Shown here piece by piece: positions 48,779 through 62,700 of a DNA stretch of 64,000 nucleotides (the first letter of the stretch is position 1; each line of letters opens with the position of its first letter). Made by a program: the position numbers and the translations under genes. Under the pieces are notes generated by a model. It saw nothing but the letters and a program-made list of their open reading frames with translations. It was not told where the DNA came from and searched no databases. The stretch covers positions 816,188 to 880,187 of the forward strand of contig SIJG01000001.1 in the NCBI GenBank assembly GCA_023374025.1, in the 5' to 3' direction. Source of the DNA: Heterodera schachtii (lineage: Eukaryota; Nematoda; Chromadorea; Rhabditida; Heteroderidae).

Positions 48779-50705
48779 AAATAATTTATTTAATAAAGAT
48801 TACAATTAAAATATGTAACAAAATTTTAGTTAATCCTAAATCAATTATTAAAATGTTTGTGCATGGGATTTATTTTTAGGTTATAGATCCTATACATTAA
48901 AAAATGATTTATTACGATGCGAGGCAACTCTTGTAAAAAATATGCTGTCAAGAATAATATGACCGTAAAAAAAGCAATACATTAATTAGAATTTGAAAGC
49001 TAATTATATATTAAAAAAATCGACAAAATTAAAGCAAATATCAACATGCTAATAATAGACTACTTATTATGATATTTAAAAATAATACTGCCAAATTATC
49101 TAAAAAATAGAATCGAAATTATAGTATAATGGAAAAATTATTTTTCGAGCAGTTTTGTTTCAAATTTAGCAAATATTTTGCCTTTTTTGGAATTTTTATC
49201 AAATATGTTGGGAGGTTTTTTGGCAATTATATTTTTACATATTTTGTTTTATTTGCATATATAAAGCCGTTCCCTGATCATCAATACAAATTCATCAAGC
49301 TTTCCACAAATCGAAAAATAATCGTTAATAAATTTTATACAACATTAAATTTTTATGAGACTTTAAATTTATTAAGTTCGTTTTACTATTTACAATCTTA
49401 TCATTATAATATATTAATTCAAATAATATCAATCATTGCGTAAAAATAATAATAATCAATTCTAATTGTGAGTCCATCTAGAAATTAAAAGTGAAAGCGC
49501 AGTACAAAAACACTTGTTTAAATTAATAATAAATTTACAAAAATCAAATGAAAGTTTAAGTAACTCATCGCTTTTATTGAGCAGTATACTAAATTTATTC
49601 ATATCTCTATTAAATAATTTTTAATTAAACTTAGTATATCAAAATATGTTTTGTTTCATTTCATAATTTTTAATGTATTGAGTAATTTAAGAATTTATAG
49701 TAACATTAGCCTCAAGTACATTGATATTTTTATATTAATTTTTTATTCTATTCTTTCGCTTTATTGATATATTAATAATTTGATTATATTTTTTATTTTT
49801 CATAATGATTCGCGTTTTATTTTTGCACTAGATTTAAGGAAAAAAATTTTGTTTCTAAATAATTAAAATGAATAGATCAGGTCATCGGTAGGATGCGTGT
49901 ACTGTTGTTCGTTTTTTGTTTTTGAAAAAAACATTAAAATTTTTGTGAATTAGTTTAAATACCCAATTATTATTGATATAGGATTAGTTATATTTATTAT
50001 ATGTATTTAAGAATTTTTTGTATAATGATAAAGTATCATTGTTTTTGTTAAATAGAGTTTAGTGTTTTAATAATGAGAGATAATTTTTGTACGCTTTTTT
50101 AATAATTTTATTTGTTAGTTATATAATATGATACCGACACCAATAATATCTCTTTCTTACAAATTAGTGTTTAAATATATGATTAATTCAGATGTATCTC
50201 ATTTACTTCCGTTAATAAATAAATTAAATTATTAAGATCACAATTTTCTTTAAAAAAATCACTAATTGTTTGCTATTACAGCAAATACTTTTTTACTCAA
50301 AAATCATTTTAGCGTTCAATAAATAAAATGTTAATATATATGTAAATTTTAAATGTCTTTGGTTTTATTTTAATTATTTAACATTTTTTGAATTTGAATG
50401 TAATTGATTTAATGGCCTATAACATGTTTTTTTTTGAGTTGTTCTTTGGCGAGGAATTAAAAATTTTAAGATTATAGGGCACCACAATTAGGCATAATTA
50501 TAAAAATTAATCGTTTTCTGCTTTTTTAATTTTCAAACTTTATAAATATAGAATATGATAATTGCTTTTTTTAATTTCGAATTAATTCAATTTATTTGTG
50601 CATTTTTCTTTATCGCAATCACATACTTTTAGAATAAATTTCAACAATTTGGTTTTCCTCAGTTTTTATATACTTAATTTATGACATTTTACAAATTAAT
50701 TATTC
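48779..50705. other. AT-rich non-coding stretch
   Basis: No supportable gene. A 104-codon plus-strand frame at 49129-49443 is rich in F, I, Y, K and N without recognisable domains and is probably chance. Confidence 0.5.
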
Positions 50706-50713
50706 GAAATGAC

Positions 50714-51376
50714 TAGGGTTCGGAATTATATGCAAATGCATATTTTTTTTCCTGGACTGTGGGAGGCCTGAAACGCACGAAAAACATGTTTTTAGCTTGA
50801 TTAGAAGCTTCTAGGACGTACTTCCATATGCATATTTGTGCATATTTCGCGATTTATGTGCATATTTGCATATTTGTGCATATTTTGGCATTTCTTGCAT
50901 ATTTTATGTGCATATTTTGGCATTTTTCCAAAAAACCTCTAATAGAACGGACCCAAACAGACAAATTGGCCTTTTGACCTCAAAAACAGGAAAATTTTCC
51001 AAACAATAATTTTTTAGCAAAATTTTCACGAAAAATATTGAATAAATCTAAATTTTCTCAAAAAATGGTTAATTTATGTCAAAAATAAGCAAAAAAAGCA
51101 AAATTTCGCTTTTTGTATTGATTTTTCGCTAAAAATGAGTAAATTTTAGCTTTATCATCTTTTTTTCTCCTAAAATGATTTTTAATACCACATTTAGCCA
51201 TTTTTGAAGATTTTACTTTATATTTAACAAATTTAAAGAAATTTTGAAAATTTTGCCCTAAATTTGGAAAAATTTATGTGCATATTTTTCATTTTTTATA
51301 TGCATATTTTGCAATTTTTGGTGCATATTTCATGCGCATATTTTAAGATTTTATGTGCATATAATTCCGAACCCTA
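50714..51376. mobile_element. hAT-like non-autonomous element, copy 2 (663 bp)
   Basis: Exact 8-bp target-site duplication GAAATGAC (50706-50713 and 51377-51384). Perfect 21-bp terminal inverted repeats starting TAGGGTTCGGAATTATATGCA. Same family as 13599-14076 (shared GTGGGAGGCCTGAAACGCAC and GATTTATG blocks). No transposase frame. About 12 copies of GCATATTT cluster near both ends, at sites where the other copy has CCATATTT. The centre (about 50935-51080) is absent from copy 1. Confidence 0.9.
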
Positions 51377-51384
51377 GAAATGAC

Positions 51385-54300
51385 ATTCTTCATTTTTGTT
51401 ATTATTGATTATTTCTTTCTTTGTTATTTTTATATTATTGGTTATTTCTACTTTCCTTTTCAATTTTTATTTATGGAAATATTTTATACTATTAATTTTA
51501 ATATTGTTTTTTAGGGTTTTTCAAAAATTTGAATTAATTTCTGAGAAATTTTTTCATATTTTTGGGTTTTATAAAAAGTGCCAAATCTGCACCAAATGTC
51601 AATCGCCCAAATTGAATATTTATTTTTTTATGTATAACTTCATCATATTTTACAATATTATTCAGTTTAATAATTTCTATTCTTTAAATTTGAAGCTTTT
51701 GAATTTTGAACTCGTTAATACTAATTTTTTTAAAACAGAATTGGTTGTTTCTTTCATATTCTTTTAACAGATATCATTAATTTTTATTTCATTTAATAAA
51801 AAATTAACTCTTTAATTATTGGTTGATGAATTTTTTTGTTTATAATTAATTTTTGATTTTATTAATAAAAATATTATTTCAATATCCTTACAAATTACCA
51901 TAACAAAAATCGATATCAGTTGTTTAATTATTTATGTTTGTTGTTTGAGTAGTTATTAGCATAATTTAAATTTTAAATTAGAAATTAAAAAAAACTTTAT
52001 AAAACTAAAAAAGAGAATAAAATAATGAAATTTCTTTTTGTATAGTTTTAGAATTTCTTAATCCATGTAATAAATGATTTATTTAAAAGAAAGTCGTTCA
52101 GTGAACAAAATCAATTATTTTTTTAAAATTACTAATTATTTTCGTTTTGAATTACGATTTCAATGTTTTAATAATTCGTCTTTTTTAATATTAATAAATT
52201 TTACTGAATTATTTTTTATCAATGCCTATCACTTATATAAAAAAAAACCTTAAAATTATATTAAAAAGAACATAAGTGTAATGAAATTAATTTTAATATT
52301 TTATAAATTAAAATGACGAAAAATCGAATAAAAAATTTTTAATCGTCTTTTTTTCGTTATAAAAATTGAAATCACTTAGTTCAAGAATATAATAATTCAA
52401 ATTTTATCTTGTAAATTTTCGTTGCCCGTATTTAAAAATTTTTGTATAAAAATAGATTCATTTTAACCATAAAAAACCATTCTTTATACATAATAAAAAA
52501 GTAATTAAATTTTCTAAAAATTTTCACTTTTTATGGAAATTATCTATTTATTATTAATTAAAATTTATTAAATAACCTTTGCAATGATGATTATAAATCG
52601 GTTACCTTTTTACATTTATGATTATTCTTTAAAAATATAACTTTTTTGTAATTTAAAATATTTGGTTTTATGTTTTTAAGATTTTTTGTTGTTGTTTGTA
52701 TGGGTTTACCTTATATCGGTTTAATATTATTGTGCATTTATTTTTATTGTTACAATTTTTTATTTAAATGATTTAATATCCATTTCTTGTAGTCATGAAT
52801 CCCGCCTTTCATATTTTTAAGATGTTCACGTCCATCGTGTTCTGTTGTCTGTTTTTGTTTTGTTATCTCGTTATTACAGTAAATTTTGGGTTAAATTGCT
52901 TATACAATTCGATTTTTTCTGTTTCATTTAGTTAAATAGGAACCTATGAATCATTTATTTATAACAATATAAACAAAAAATTGATATTTTAAAATCAAAT
53001 CTGGGTCCAATAGTAGCCGACGACAACAAGTGATCTCGATGACATGCCACGATGCATTTTATAAGATTTTATAAAATAATTTTAAAATTATATAAATTTT
53101 TATTTATAGTTTTTGGTATTAAACGTATTAGTTATCTTTTTGATTGAAGACTAAATATTTAAAAATATATTTTTTATTTATTTAGATTTTTATGTATTTG
53201 TTTTTTAATTTTTATTATGGTTTGTGTATGTATTTATAGAAATATATTATTTTATCCTTTAAAATGCCAAAGATGTCATAAACGTAAAGCAAATATTTAG
53301 TCTATTATGAGGTGGAAATCACGGAATGCAAATGCTTAAATTAAATGCGTGCCAAAAGCAATTTAAATTTAAATCCTATTTTTATTCAGGATTCATAATT
53401 TTTTTTTGAAATTATATGTTTTTTAAAGGCTGTGAGAATTTTGTTTACTTTTCTGAAGGTAATTGAAAAATAAAAAATTATAATTTTCATTCTTATTTAC
53501 GATTGACAGTAATTAGCTCAAATAAAATTTAATACCGTATTTTAAACATTTATTTAAAAATATAAAAACAAAATTATTTAATATTGCAGATGAAATGTTT
53601 TGAGGTTATCTGATTATAGTGAATCTTTTTTTCGGACATTGACATATAAATTAAATGTATTTTTTAAATGTTTAATTTTAAATTCTGGCACGAGAAATAG
53701 TCATTAATTAATTTGCTGTTGCTTTATTTACGTTGTTAATCTCATTTTTCTTAATATAAAATAGAATTTATTATAAATTAACGTTTATGCTGGTTCTGTT
53801 ACAAATGCGGATTAGACAAACAATGTTTAAATAAAGGTAGATGAAGAGTCCTGAGTTCTGCGGTACGTGTACAGTGATTTTTTTTCTATTTTGTCTTTTA
53901 ATTTCTTATTGAAATGTTTATATTTTATTTATTGATAATGCATAATGTTTTGTTTCAACCTCAGAAAAAACTAAAATTTCTGACCAATCAAAATTATTAT
54001 TTTAAAAATAATATATTTATGTCCGTATTATAAATTTCAATGTATCTATGAAGTGAAATTAAAGTGTTTTACCATGCTGAAGGCGACATCTTTCCATTTG
54101 TTTCTCGAAAATCTTTTTAAAATTTAGTTTTCTGCATTTATTTTATATCTTTTTTTTATCATTATTTAATAAATTGGTGAAATAATATAAATTATACAAA
54201 ACCATTTAAATTTTATGAGTTTATATAATTCAAATTATTTCTTGATTTTTTTAAATTATTTAAAAGAGTTATATTGAATAAATCTGTTCTCATACTAATA

Positions 54301-56053
54301 GTTTATTGGCTCAAATTTAGATCGCTATAAGACTCATTTATTTTTCTTTTACATTTCATTTACCCATTTTTCAGTGCTTGATAAAGCACAAAATTTTAAT
54401 TAAACTATTTTAAAATAAATAGTTATATAAATAAATATGCTTTTCGTTTAATACTTAATTTTTCGATTTCATCAATTATTTAATATTTAAATTCAAAATG
54501 TTTTATATTTATAAAATATAAATTTATCTCCTCGCCTGAGTTTTGTTTATTTCGAGTCAATAGGAGAATCTGACATTTTTTCTAACCTTGGTTTATTACT
54601 TTTCAGTAACTAAAATAATTTTTAATGTTATCAAGTAGTATCATTATTTTTTACAATATTAACAATTATGATTTTGCTATTTATCTTACTTTATATTTTT
54701 TATTACATTTATTTACCAGAAAAAAGTTTTATTAATGAAATTCTTATTATATTGTTTTTCATTTTTTTAATATAAATATTTTTTTTATTTTTAATTATAA
54801 GCAGATGTATTTGTTATAATAGCTTTTATACATCAATTACAGAGACGAACGCTACAAACTTTAATATACTTAAACTGTAAACCCATATTTAAAAGAGTAA
54901 TTGAAATGATAAATTAGAAATTAACTGAGAAAAGGCTTTCCCAGTTGCTTAAATTTGAAATTTTTCTAATTTTTTTTCATTTCATATAATTAAGCAAATG
55001 TTCTTTAAACAGTTGTAGCACATAATTTTGATTATTTTATGCCTCATTTTTGATCATTCGCTGCTAATAATTATGTTTTAGAAATGCTTTTATTTATTTT
55101 TGATTTTGTTTTATTCAAACTAATTTTAAAGAGTTATTATATAATTCATAAATATACTTTTTAAAAATTCTATTATAAAAAAATGTAAATTGAGAGCTTC
55201 GTATTCAAGAAATATTGATAAAATGAATAAGTAACAAATGTAATTAAAAACTTAAAATTTATTTTTATATTTTTGTTTTTATTTCATATTCCTAGTTTTA
55301 GCCGTTTTACAGAAGTATTTTACACGAAATTTTTGAAATAATGGTAGATTAGTTAATTAAATAATTTCTGAAAGCGCTAATTAAATGTCATATTTTTGAT
55401 ATATTCCTTACTTTTTTTTCACTGAGCATATTTTAATTTTTATGTAAATTTTTTATTTTATTCCAGTTAAATGTTAATTAGTCATGTTTGGTGGGTTATT
55501 TTATTTTTTAACGATCTTTATTTATAGGATATAAAAAGTTTAAATTTTTTTATTGTTTTAATAAATATTACCATCTTTCTATTCTTTTATTCTTCATCTT
55601 TATTTTTCGCATATGCAATTATCATAAGTTGTTTTAATAGAAAAATATTTGAATAAATACAATAATATTTCGTTATGACATTGCTCATAATGATAAATTT
55701 AAATGATAAAATAATTAATCTAATATTATAAACCAAAGTATATTTGTCATTACGAACATTTAAAAAAGATAATCTCATACTCTGTTGTACCTTATGCGAG
55801 AATGCAAAAGTCTTTTAAATTTCAGTCTAAATAAAAATTCCTTATTCATTACACTGCGGGTAAAAAACAGATATTTCCACTAAAAGTAACATTTGTAAAT
55901 TTCTAAGAAGGTAAAAATAAATTTGGATGCTTGAGAATAGCTACTATAATAAAATTTTTTAAATATTAAAATGTGCCCAGGATAACCAGCTATTTAGACA
56001 ACTTTGAAAAATAATATATTTATAATTTATGTGAGCCTTTTTTATTTTTAATA
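51385..56053. other. AT-rich non-coding stretch
   Basis: No supportable gene. Plus-strand frame 51396-51767 (123 codons) and minus-strand 55587-55778 have chance-like composition. GC-richer bits near 53000-53050 and 53840-53875 show no domain. Confidence 0.5.
54160..54329 (+). repeat. Dispersed repeat B, copy 2
   Basis: About 85% identical to 14571-14738, same orientation; see that entry. Confidence 0.65.
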
Positions 56054-56062
56054 AATTGGAAG

Positions 56063-56704
56063 GGTGCTAGTGCGTTTCGTAAAAACTGCCACCCATGCGC
56101 GTTTCGTAAAACTGCCAATGGGTTCCAAAACAAAATGGCTACTATATATAAATTCATAACTTGGCTTAAATTCAACCAAATTAATATTTAGTGGTATCAT
56201 TCAATAGCTTTAATTGTTCTCTTTCAGAATATATTTTTCCTAAATTTTTAACTTAAGTACAAAAAAAGTTATAAAGCGTTGAACACGATATGTTTTTTTG
56301 CAATGGTCATGCATATATAATCATAAACATTAAAATTTTAAAGTATTTAAAATGCAATTGAGCCAAATTAATTTATAAATTCGATAGCCCTAAGAATTCT
56401 TTGTTTACCTTTAAAATTTCAGAAAATTTCATTGAGTTTCAAAAAAGTTCTGTATAAAAAATTCTGACTTAAGATTTTCGAAATTTTATGACAATAACTT
56501 TTCTCATACTTAAGTTAAAAATTTACAAAAAATATATTCTGAAAGAGAACAATTAAAGCTATTGAATGATACCATGAAATATTTAATTTGGTTGAATTTG
56601 GGCCAAGTTATGAATCTGTATATATTAGCTATTTTGTTTTGGAACCCATTGGCAGTTTTACGAAACGCGCATGGGTGGCAGTTTTTACGAAACGCACCAG
56701 CACG
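56063..56704. mobile_element. Mutator-like foldback element (642 bp)
   Basis: Flanked by a 9-bp direct duplication AATTGGAAG (56054-56062 and 56705-56713). Inverted arms of about 211 bp (56063-56273 and 56494-56704) match at over 90% by eye, starting GGTGCTAGTGCGTTTCG. Within each arm a unit GCGTTTCGTAAAA(A)CTGCCA occurs twice, 26 bp apart, a layout often seen for transposase binding sites. The 220-bp centre has no coding frame. A 9-bp duplication plus long inverted repeats fits a non-autonomous Mutator-like element. Confidence 0.85.
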
Positions 56705-56713
56705 AATTGGAAG

Positions 56714-59700
56714 TATTAATAATCAATAATAATATTACTTTAAATAATTAAAGGTTGTTCATTATTTCCTTATATAATTAAAATAAGTTGAAATCTTTTA
56801 GATACAATATTAAAAATGATAATAGTCTGCAACTTATAAATTTCTTATAAATTTTATTACAAAATCGGCAGGATTTCGGCCTACACAATTTATCATGATG
56901 AATATTCTTGTCAATAAACACGATTATTTTTAAACTGACGAACATTAAATATTTTATGCAATTTAAAATGCATTTGTTTATGTTACTTATTTTCCGTTAC
57001 TTATATTTAAATAATGTTTCAAAATTTTATATTTTTGAAAATTTTATAGCATAATTTTTGTTTTCTTATGATCGGCATTGTTAGTGCCATTGTGATTTTT
57101 GTCGCCTAAAATTTAATATTTATATGTAATTACATTAGACCAACTTGCAATCAACTGCACGGTGTATCTTGCCTGCACATAATCAACAGATGATGATGAT
57201 ACATTTCCATTTTTCCATATACAGTTCAGCATTTTGAACTTATTTATAAAATTATTTTAATAATTATAAGTTTTATTCAATTTTCTTTAAGTCCAAAGAT
57301 AATTTATATTTTTAATTTAATAAATGCAACGAATAATCATTCAAGGAAAAATTTTAAATTTGTCATACTGTCAATTAATCGAGTTTATTTATATGAATCA
57401 TTGTTTTTCATTATGTTTAATTGCAATAAGGCCTAATGGATAAACAATATAAAATTTACAACTATATGATGATTAATATTTTTAATAAAAGGTTCTCACT
57501 TGTTTCAATAATTTTTATAATTTCACGTATGATATTTTTTATCGTATATTTTCCAAAATTAACCAAATTTTCTATTTCTGATTGATATTGACTTTTAAAT
57601 TTTCAATGTACATTCTCAGTATTTAATTATGTTGTCTTTTTCATTTTAATTATGTATAAATTATTAAAATTATTGAATTGTTCACTTATAATTTTCTTTA
57701 ATCTGTCGTAAGCATTAAAGAAATTTCTCTTCTTCATGCGAGGCTCATGAGGTCAAACTTCACAGGAAAATTTTAGCACTTGGCACAATTTTTTTCTTAT
57801 ACATTTTATTTTTTGATTTCGTTTCGCTATGTTATGCTAAATTAATATTTTTATATTTTGTAATATTTATTGTTATGCATAAAGAAAATTCAATTAATAA
57901 ATTTTGAAACTGCAGTGCTATGCTTTAATAATGGCACTAATTTTCCTTACCCCAAAAATCAAATTGTTATGGCAATTCAAAAAAACATAAATTTTGGTCA
58001 TATTTAGAAAAATTGTTAAAAATGACAAGTGTTTCGTCTCCCTTTTCTGTCTTAGTCTTTTCAGTTATTCAATGATTTTGAAAACTTAGCCAAAGGTTGA
58101 ATATTAACAAAAAGATTGGTTTTTCCTTATTAAACTTTTTTCATACTCTTTCATGTTAAGTACATCAAATTTCATAAATCTGACCAAATTTCAAATCGTT
58201 TCAACATTTTAAGCCATTTTGGAATAAGATGTGTAAAATGCATGAATATTTCATTTTCTTTGGCTTTTTTTTTGGTTTTTAAATTTAATCAAATGAGTAG
58301 GATTTTCAAATTGTGGTATTAACACGATGAGAATTCCGATAAACAAAAATTACAACTAAAAAATAATTTAAAAACTTTTAACCTCATTCTTTTTATCTGA
58401 AAATAAAAATATTTGCAATTTAATCTATATTTTAAAATAATTTTTCTTTTATATTTTCAAAATCAATATTTCAATTTTTAGCGATTTTGTTAAATATAAA
58501 GCTAAATTAGTTTAGATTTTAAATAAATATTAAGCTAAATTAGTCTAGAATTTTTTAAACTTTGAATATTAGATAATTTTGTATCAAATAAACTATCAAT
58601 ATCCACTGCACATTTCATGCAGTTGGCGTATTCTTTTTGATAAATTGTCATGACCTGTGTTAATTTGTTATGAATGGTTTGTTTTTCAAACTGTTGTTTT
58701 TTACAAAATTTAATTATTTATTGCATATTCTTGCATTTTTATTTAAAATTATCTCAGAAATTAGTTATAATAATTTGAGTAAACATTTCTTTATTTTTAA
58801 AAACATAGATAGAATTTTTGCAGCATATGAGCATCATTTACTTACATTGTTCCTTTACTTTTCTATATTCTTTGAGTTTTTTTATTTCGCTAATTGAAGC
58901 AAATTTATGAGCGTAAAAGTTTTCTAATTTTTCACAATTGATTAATTTATTTTTTTTTAACAAATATTTAGTTTATTTTGCATTTATAAAGTTAGTGCTA
59001 AAATTGATACTTACAGATATTTCTTTAAATAAATTTTAGACTTTGCGTCCTAATCATTTTCAATTATTATTGAATTATTTTTTAATTTTTGGTCAATGTT
59101 TGCGTCTTTTGTGTGAATGATCATTTATTTTTTATATCAGAAATTCTTTAAAAAATCTTTAATTATTTAGTAATACTTAAATGAATTTTCTTTTAATACA
59201 ATATTAATAATTCATTTTCACAGGCAAGTATTAATTCATTAAGCATTGAGACTGCTTTAACATATTTTTATGTTTTACTGTTTTATCGATTTTAAATTCT
59301 TTATATATGACTACGGTAAGTGTTTTTGCGCCTCTTTGCTTCGAATCCAAGTAATGTTTATTAACAATGGCTAATGATTTAATTTTTCTCGATTTAAATG
59401 ATTTTTTAGTTATGGTAAGTTTTTTAGAACAATATTATCAAATAATTTTAATACAATCAAATTAACGAAAGAAAAAACGATCAAAAAAATTCTTTTTCAA
59501 AAACTTTAATAGTAACAAAATTTAAATCTTGAGAGAAAAAAATAATAAATATTCACTTGGTTGAATTTTACAATTTATTAGCTTTTTGATATCCAATTTC
59601 GAAGAATTACGAACTAATGAAAGAAATGTTAAATGAATAATTATTTATTTTTTTAAACTTTAAAATGTTTTTAATACATTCCTTCTCGATTTTAAAGGAA

Positions 59701-62700
59701 CAAATTTTGACGAAAAATAAATTTTATCTTCTATCATTTTTTGAAAATAAATTTTATTCTTCACTCCCGTGGCAAATTTCTGGTTTTTTTTTTTTGTTTT
59801 TATTCTATTTCGTAAAACTTTATTGTTGTTTAAATAAATGTTTAAAAAATAGTGGCGAATCGAAGAATGGAAAAATTACTAAGTATGATGTAGCAGAATT
59901 CGAATTATTTGTAACAAATAATGATTTTTTATTTACACATTTCTTTTCCATGTTATTACGTTCATATTATTATGTTAATCATTTTACTTTGTCATTAATT
60001 TGAAATAAATGATGTAATTTTTTTTCTAAATATTATATATTTTGAACTTTTTGGTTAAGTAAAATCCGCTTGTATTTCATTTGATACTTTTTCATTATTA
60101 GAAAAATATGCGTGATCCAGAGGACTAATTTAGCACAGCTCTGAGGCGGATTTATTTTAATTTTTAATAGGAAAACTGTATGTTTGTTTATTTTATTTAA
60201 AAATTAAGAGTTTTTTGTATATTTGGAGTCCAAAAAATTAAATTCTTTGTATAATTTAAATATTCTTTAAATTAGATTTAATTTTTCCAACTATTAGTTC
60301 TTTTCATTAAATAAACTATGAAAGAATACTTAAAAATCTCTTCTGTTCAAAAGTAATCAGCATTATTTTGTTTTTGGATTTATTATTTGAGAATAAGTTT
60401 AGCAAATATATTTTTTACTTTTAAAAATATCAATTATTATTTTTTCTTTAATTAAATTCCCTCTCATTTTTAAATTTTCAGATATATTGAATTAAAAATA
60501 AATATTTATAATATGTTTAAGTATGAAAATATAATTTTCAAATTTACAAATTTTTGCTTGTAACATCGTCCGCCAGATTGCCGAAACTCCAATTGGCATT
60601 GTCTTAATGTTTATAATTTTGGTATTTTCGGTTGGATTTGCTAACCATTCTAAGGTAATATTGTTGTATGCTTCAAGAGAATTATAGAAATGTTTAAATA
60701 TAAATAATAGATATTTATATTAATATGTCTTTTCATTCTCCTTTATTTTTAAATATATTAAACAGTTTAAAGAGTAATTTGTTTTTAATTTCGGTTATCT
60801 TTTTAATTATTATTCCAGCGATCTGGTAGTAGTAGAATGTATTCTTTGTTTGAAAATTTAATAAAGTTGAACAGTTAGATTTAAATATTTAAATGTGTTT
60901 TATTTCACTTATTTGTTGTTTGTAATTAGCTTTCCATTATAATAATTTTTTGTAAATTCTTTTTTATTTGACAAATAGCTATTAGGCTAAATGTAAGTAT
61001 GATTTATGTTTACAATTTTATTTATCATATTAACTCTTTGGTAAATAATTTGAAATATAACGAAAACAATGATATTACTAAAAAGTACATCATAGAAAAA
61101 TCACTAAAAATTTAAAAAATAATGAATATTTTAGCTCTACAGCCTGTTTCAACTTTGAACAACAATGATAAAATATAAATAAATTTGTCTAGAAATTACT
61201 AAAATTTTTATGATAACATACAATACAATTGAAGTAAATATGAAAAAATTAAAATATAAATAAATAACTATAAAACCGAAAATATAGTATTAATTAAAAC
61301 TTTTATGAAAACATTGGAGTATTGGGCCCCCTTTTAAGTGATTATGCCCTTTAAATTGAAACAAAACATTTAAAATATATTAAAGAAAAGAGATTAATTA
61401 ATTTTACCAAAAAACTTAAAACTTTTTTTCATAAATCACGTGAAATCTACGGCACACATTTTTAACAAAATTAATGTCAATAAAAATTTTTGTTATTTAA
61501 TTTAAAATATTGTTGTTCCAGCAAAAAAATACATACCAAGTTATTTGGTTTTCATTCATTTATTAATAAATAATTATCATATCCTTCTCGACAGAGATTG
61601 ACTGGAACAAAAAATTATATATTATTATATTCAATCGGATGGAAATCCTTGCATAAGTAATTTGACAACTTAAAGGTCCAGATTTTTCAATTATCAATTT
61701 CTTTTTATTTTATATTATTTTTAATCAAAGAATGTTGGTTAATTATTCAATATTATTCTTTAAATAATTTGCCATTGTGGCGGTCGATTTGTTTATTTTT
61801 ATGTATTTATGTGATGTGTGATGTACAAATTAAAAATTCAACATTTTGTATCCCTTTTCTTTATTTTTCGCTAAATTAAGCATCTAAATTAATTTTTAGA
61901 TCAAATATTTTTTCTATAATTCTTTTAAACAGTATTTCATGCAAAGAAAATAATTAACACTATTAACATTTTCTTATAAAGATTTAATTTTTATATTTTA
62001 TATATCTTTCATATATTCCGTTTTAAATAGATTTTTAAAGTTTTAGCTAACATTATAAAATTTCCTAGCTATTTTACTATTGGCGATTTTACTTGCGATT
62101 GCGATTTTTATATAATATTTCTCTTGCTATTGCATTTTGATTGAAACTATTTAAAAATTTTTGAGCATTTATAATGAGATAGGTTCTTTGTGTATTTTTT
62201 CAAATATATGCTTTGTGTAAAAATTTTTTTTAATAAAGATTAAAATCATTTCACTTCCTTGGGTATATAAGCATTGTTCATTGCGAGTTCCGTGGACTGT
62301 CATAAAATTTATATAAAATTGCATATTTTTGCATTATAATTATTCATTTAAATAAATTTTATTGTTTTTTGGAAAATACTTGAATTTCAAAGGCATTCAT
62401 TGACTCTCCCTTAACTATTCATGAAATTTTGTAATATTATTGGCGTTACATTATTTTCTTAAAAACAACTAGGACTAAAATTATATTAAATATTAGATGC
62501 TTATGTATGTACTTTGATTAATTAATTATTATTATTATTGTCAAGACTAAAAGTTTTATTAATTAATCGCCACAAGTATTTTGTTAGCAATTTTAGTCGC
62601 TAAATTCTTTTGAATTTTCGTGGTGATACTCGCGGTTGTATGGGGTTTGTTGAGAACGAACGATGACAGTGCTATTTGGCATCTTAAAATTGTTGTTATA

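Noticed and set aside
49129..51767. Plus-strand frames of 104 codons (49129-49443) and 123 codons (51396-51767), and similar ones at 59665-60003 and 58670-58897
   Set aside because: Composition is almost entirely F, I, L, Y, K and N, as expected for chance frames in AT-rich DNA; no domain, no repeat-wide conservation, no splice context.
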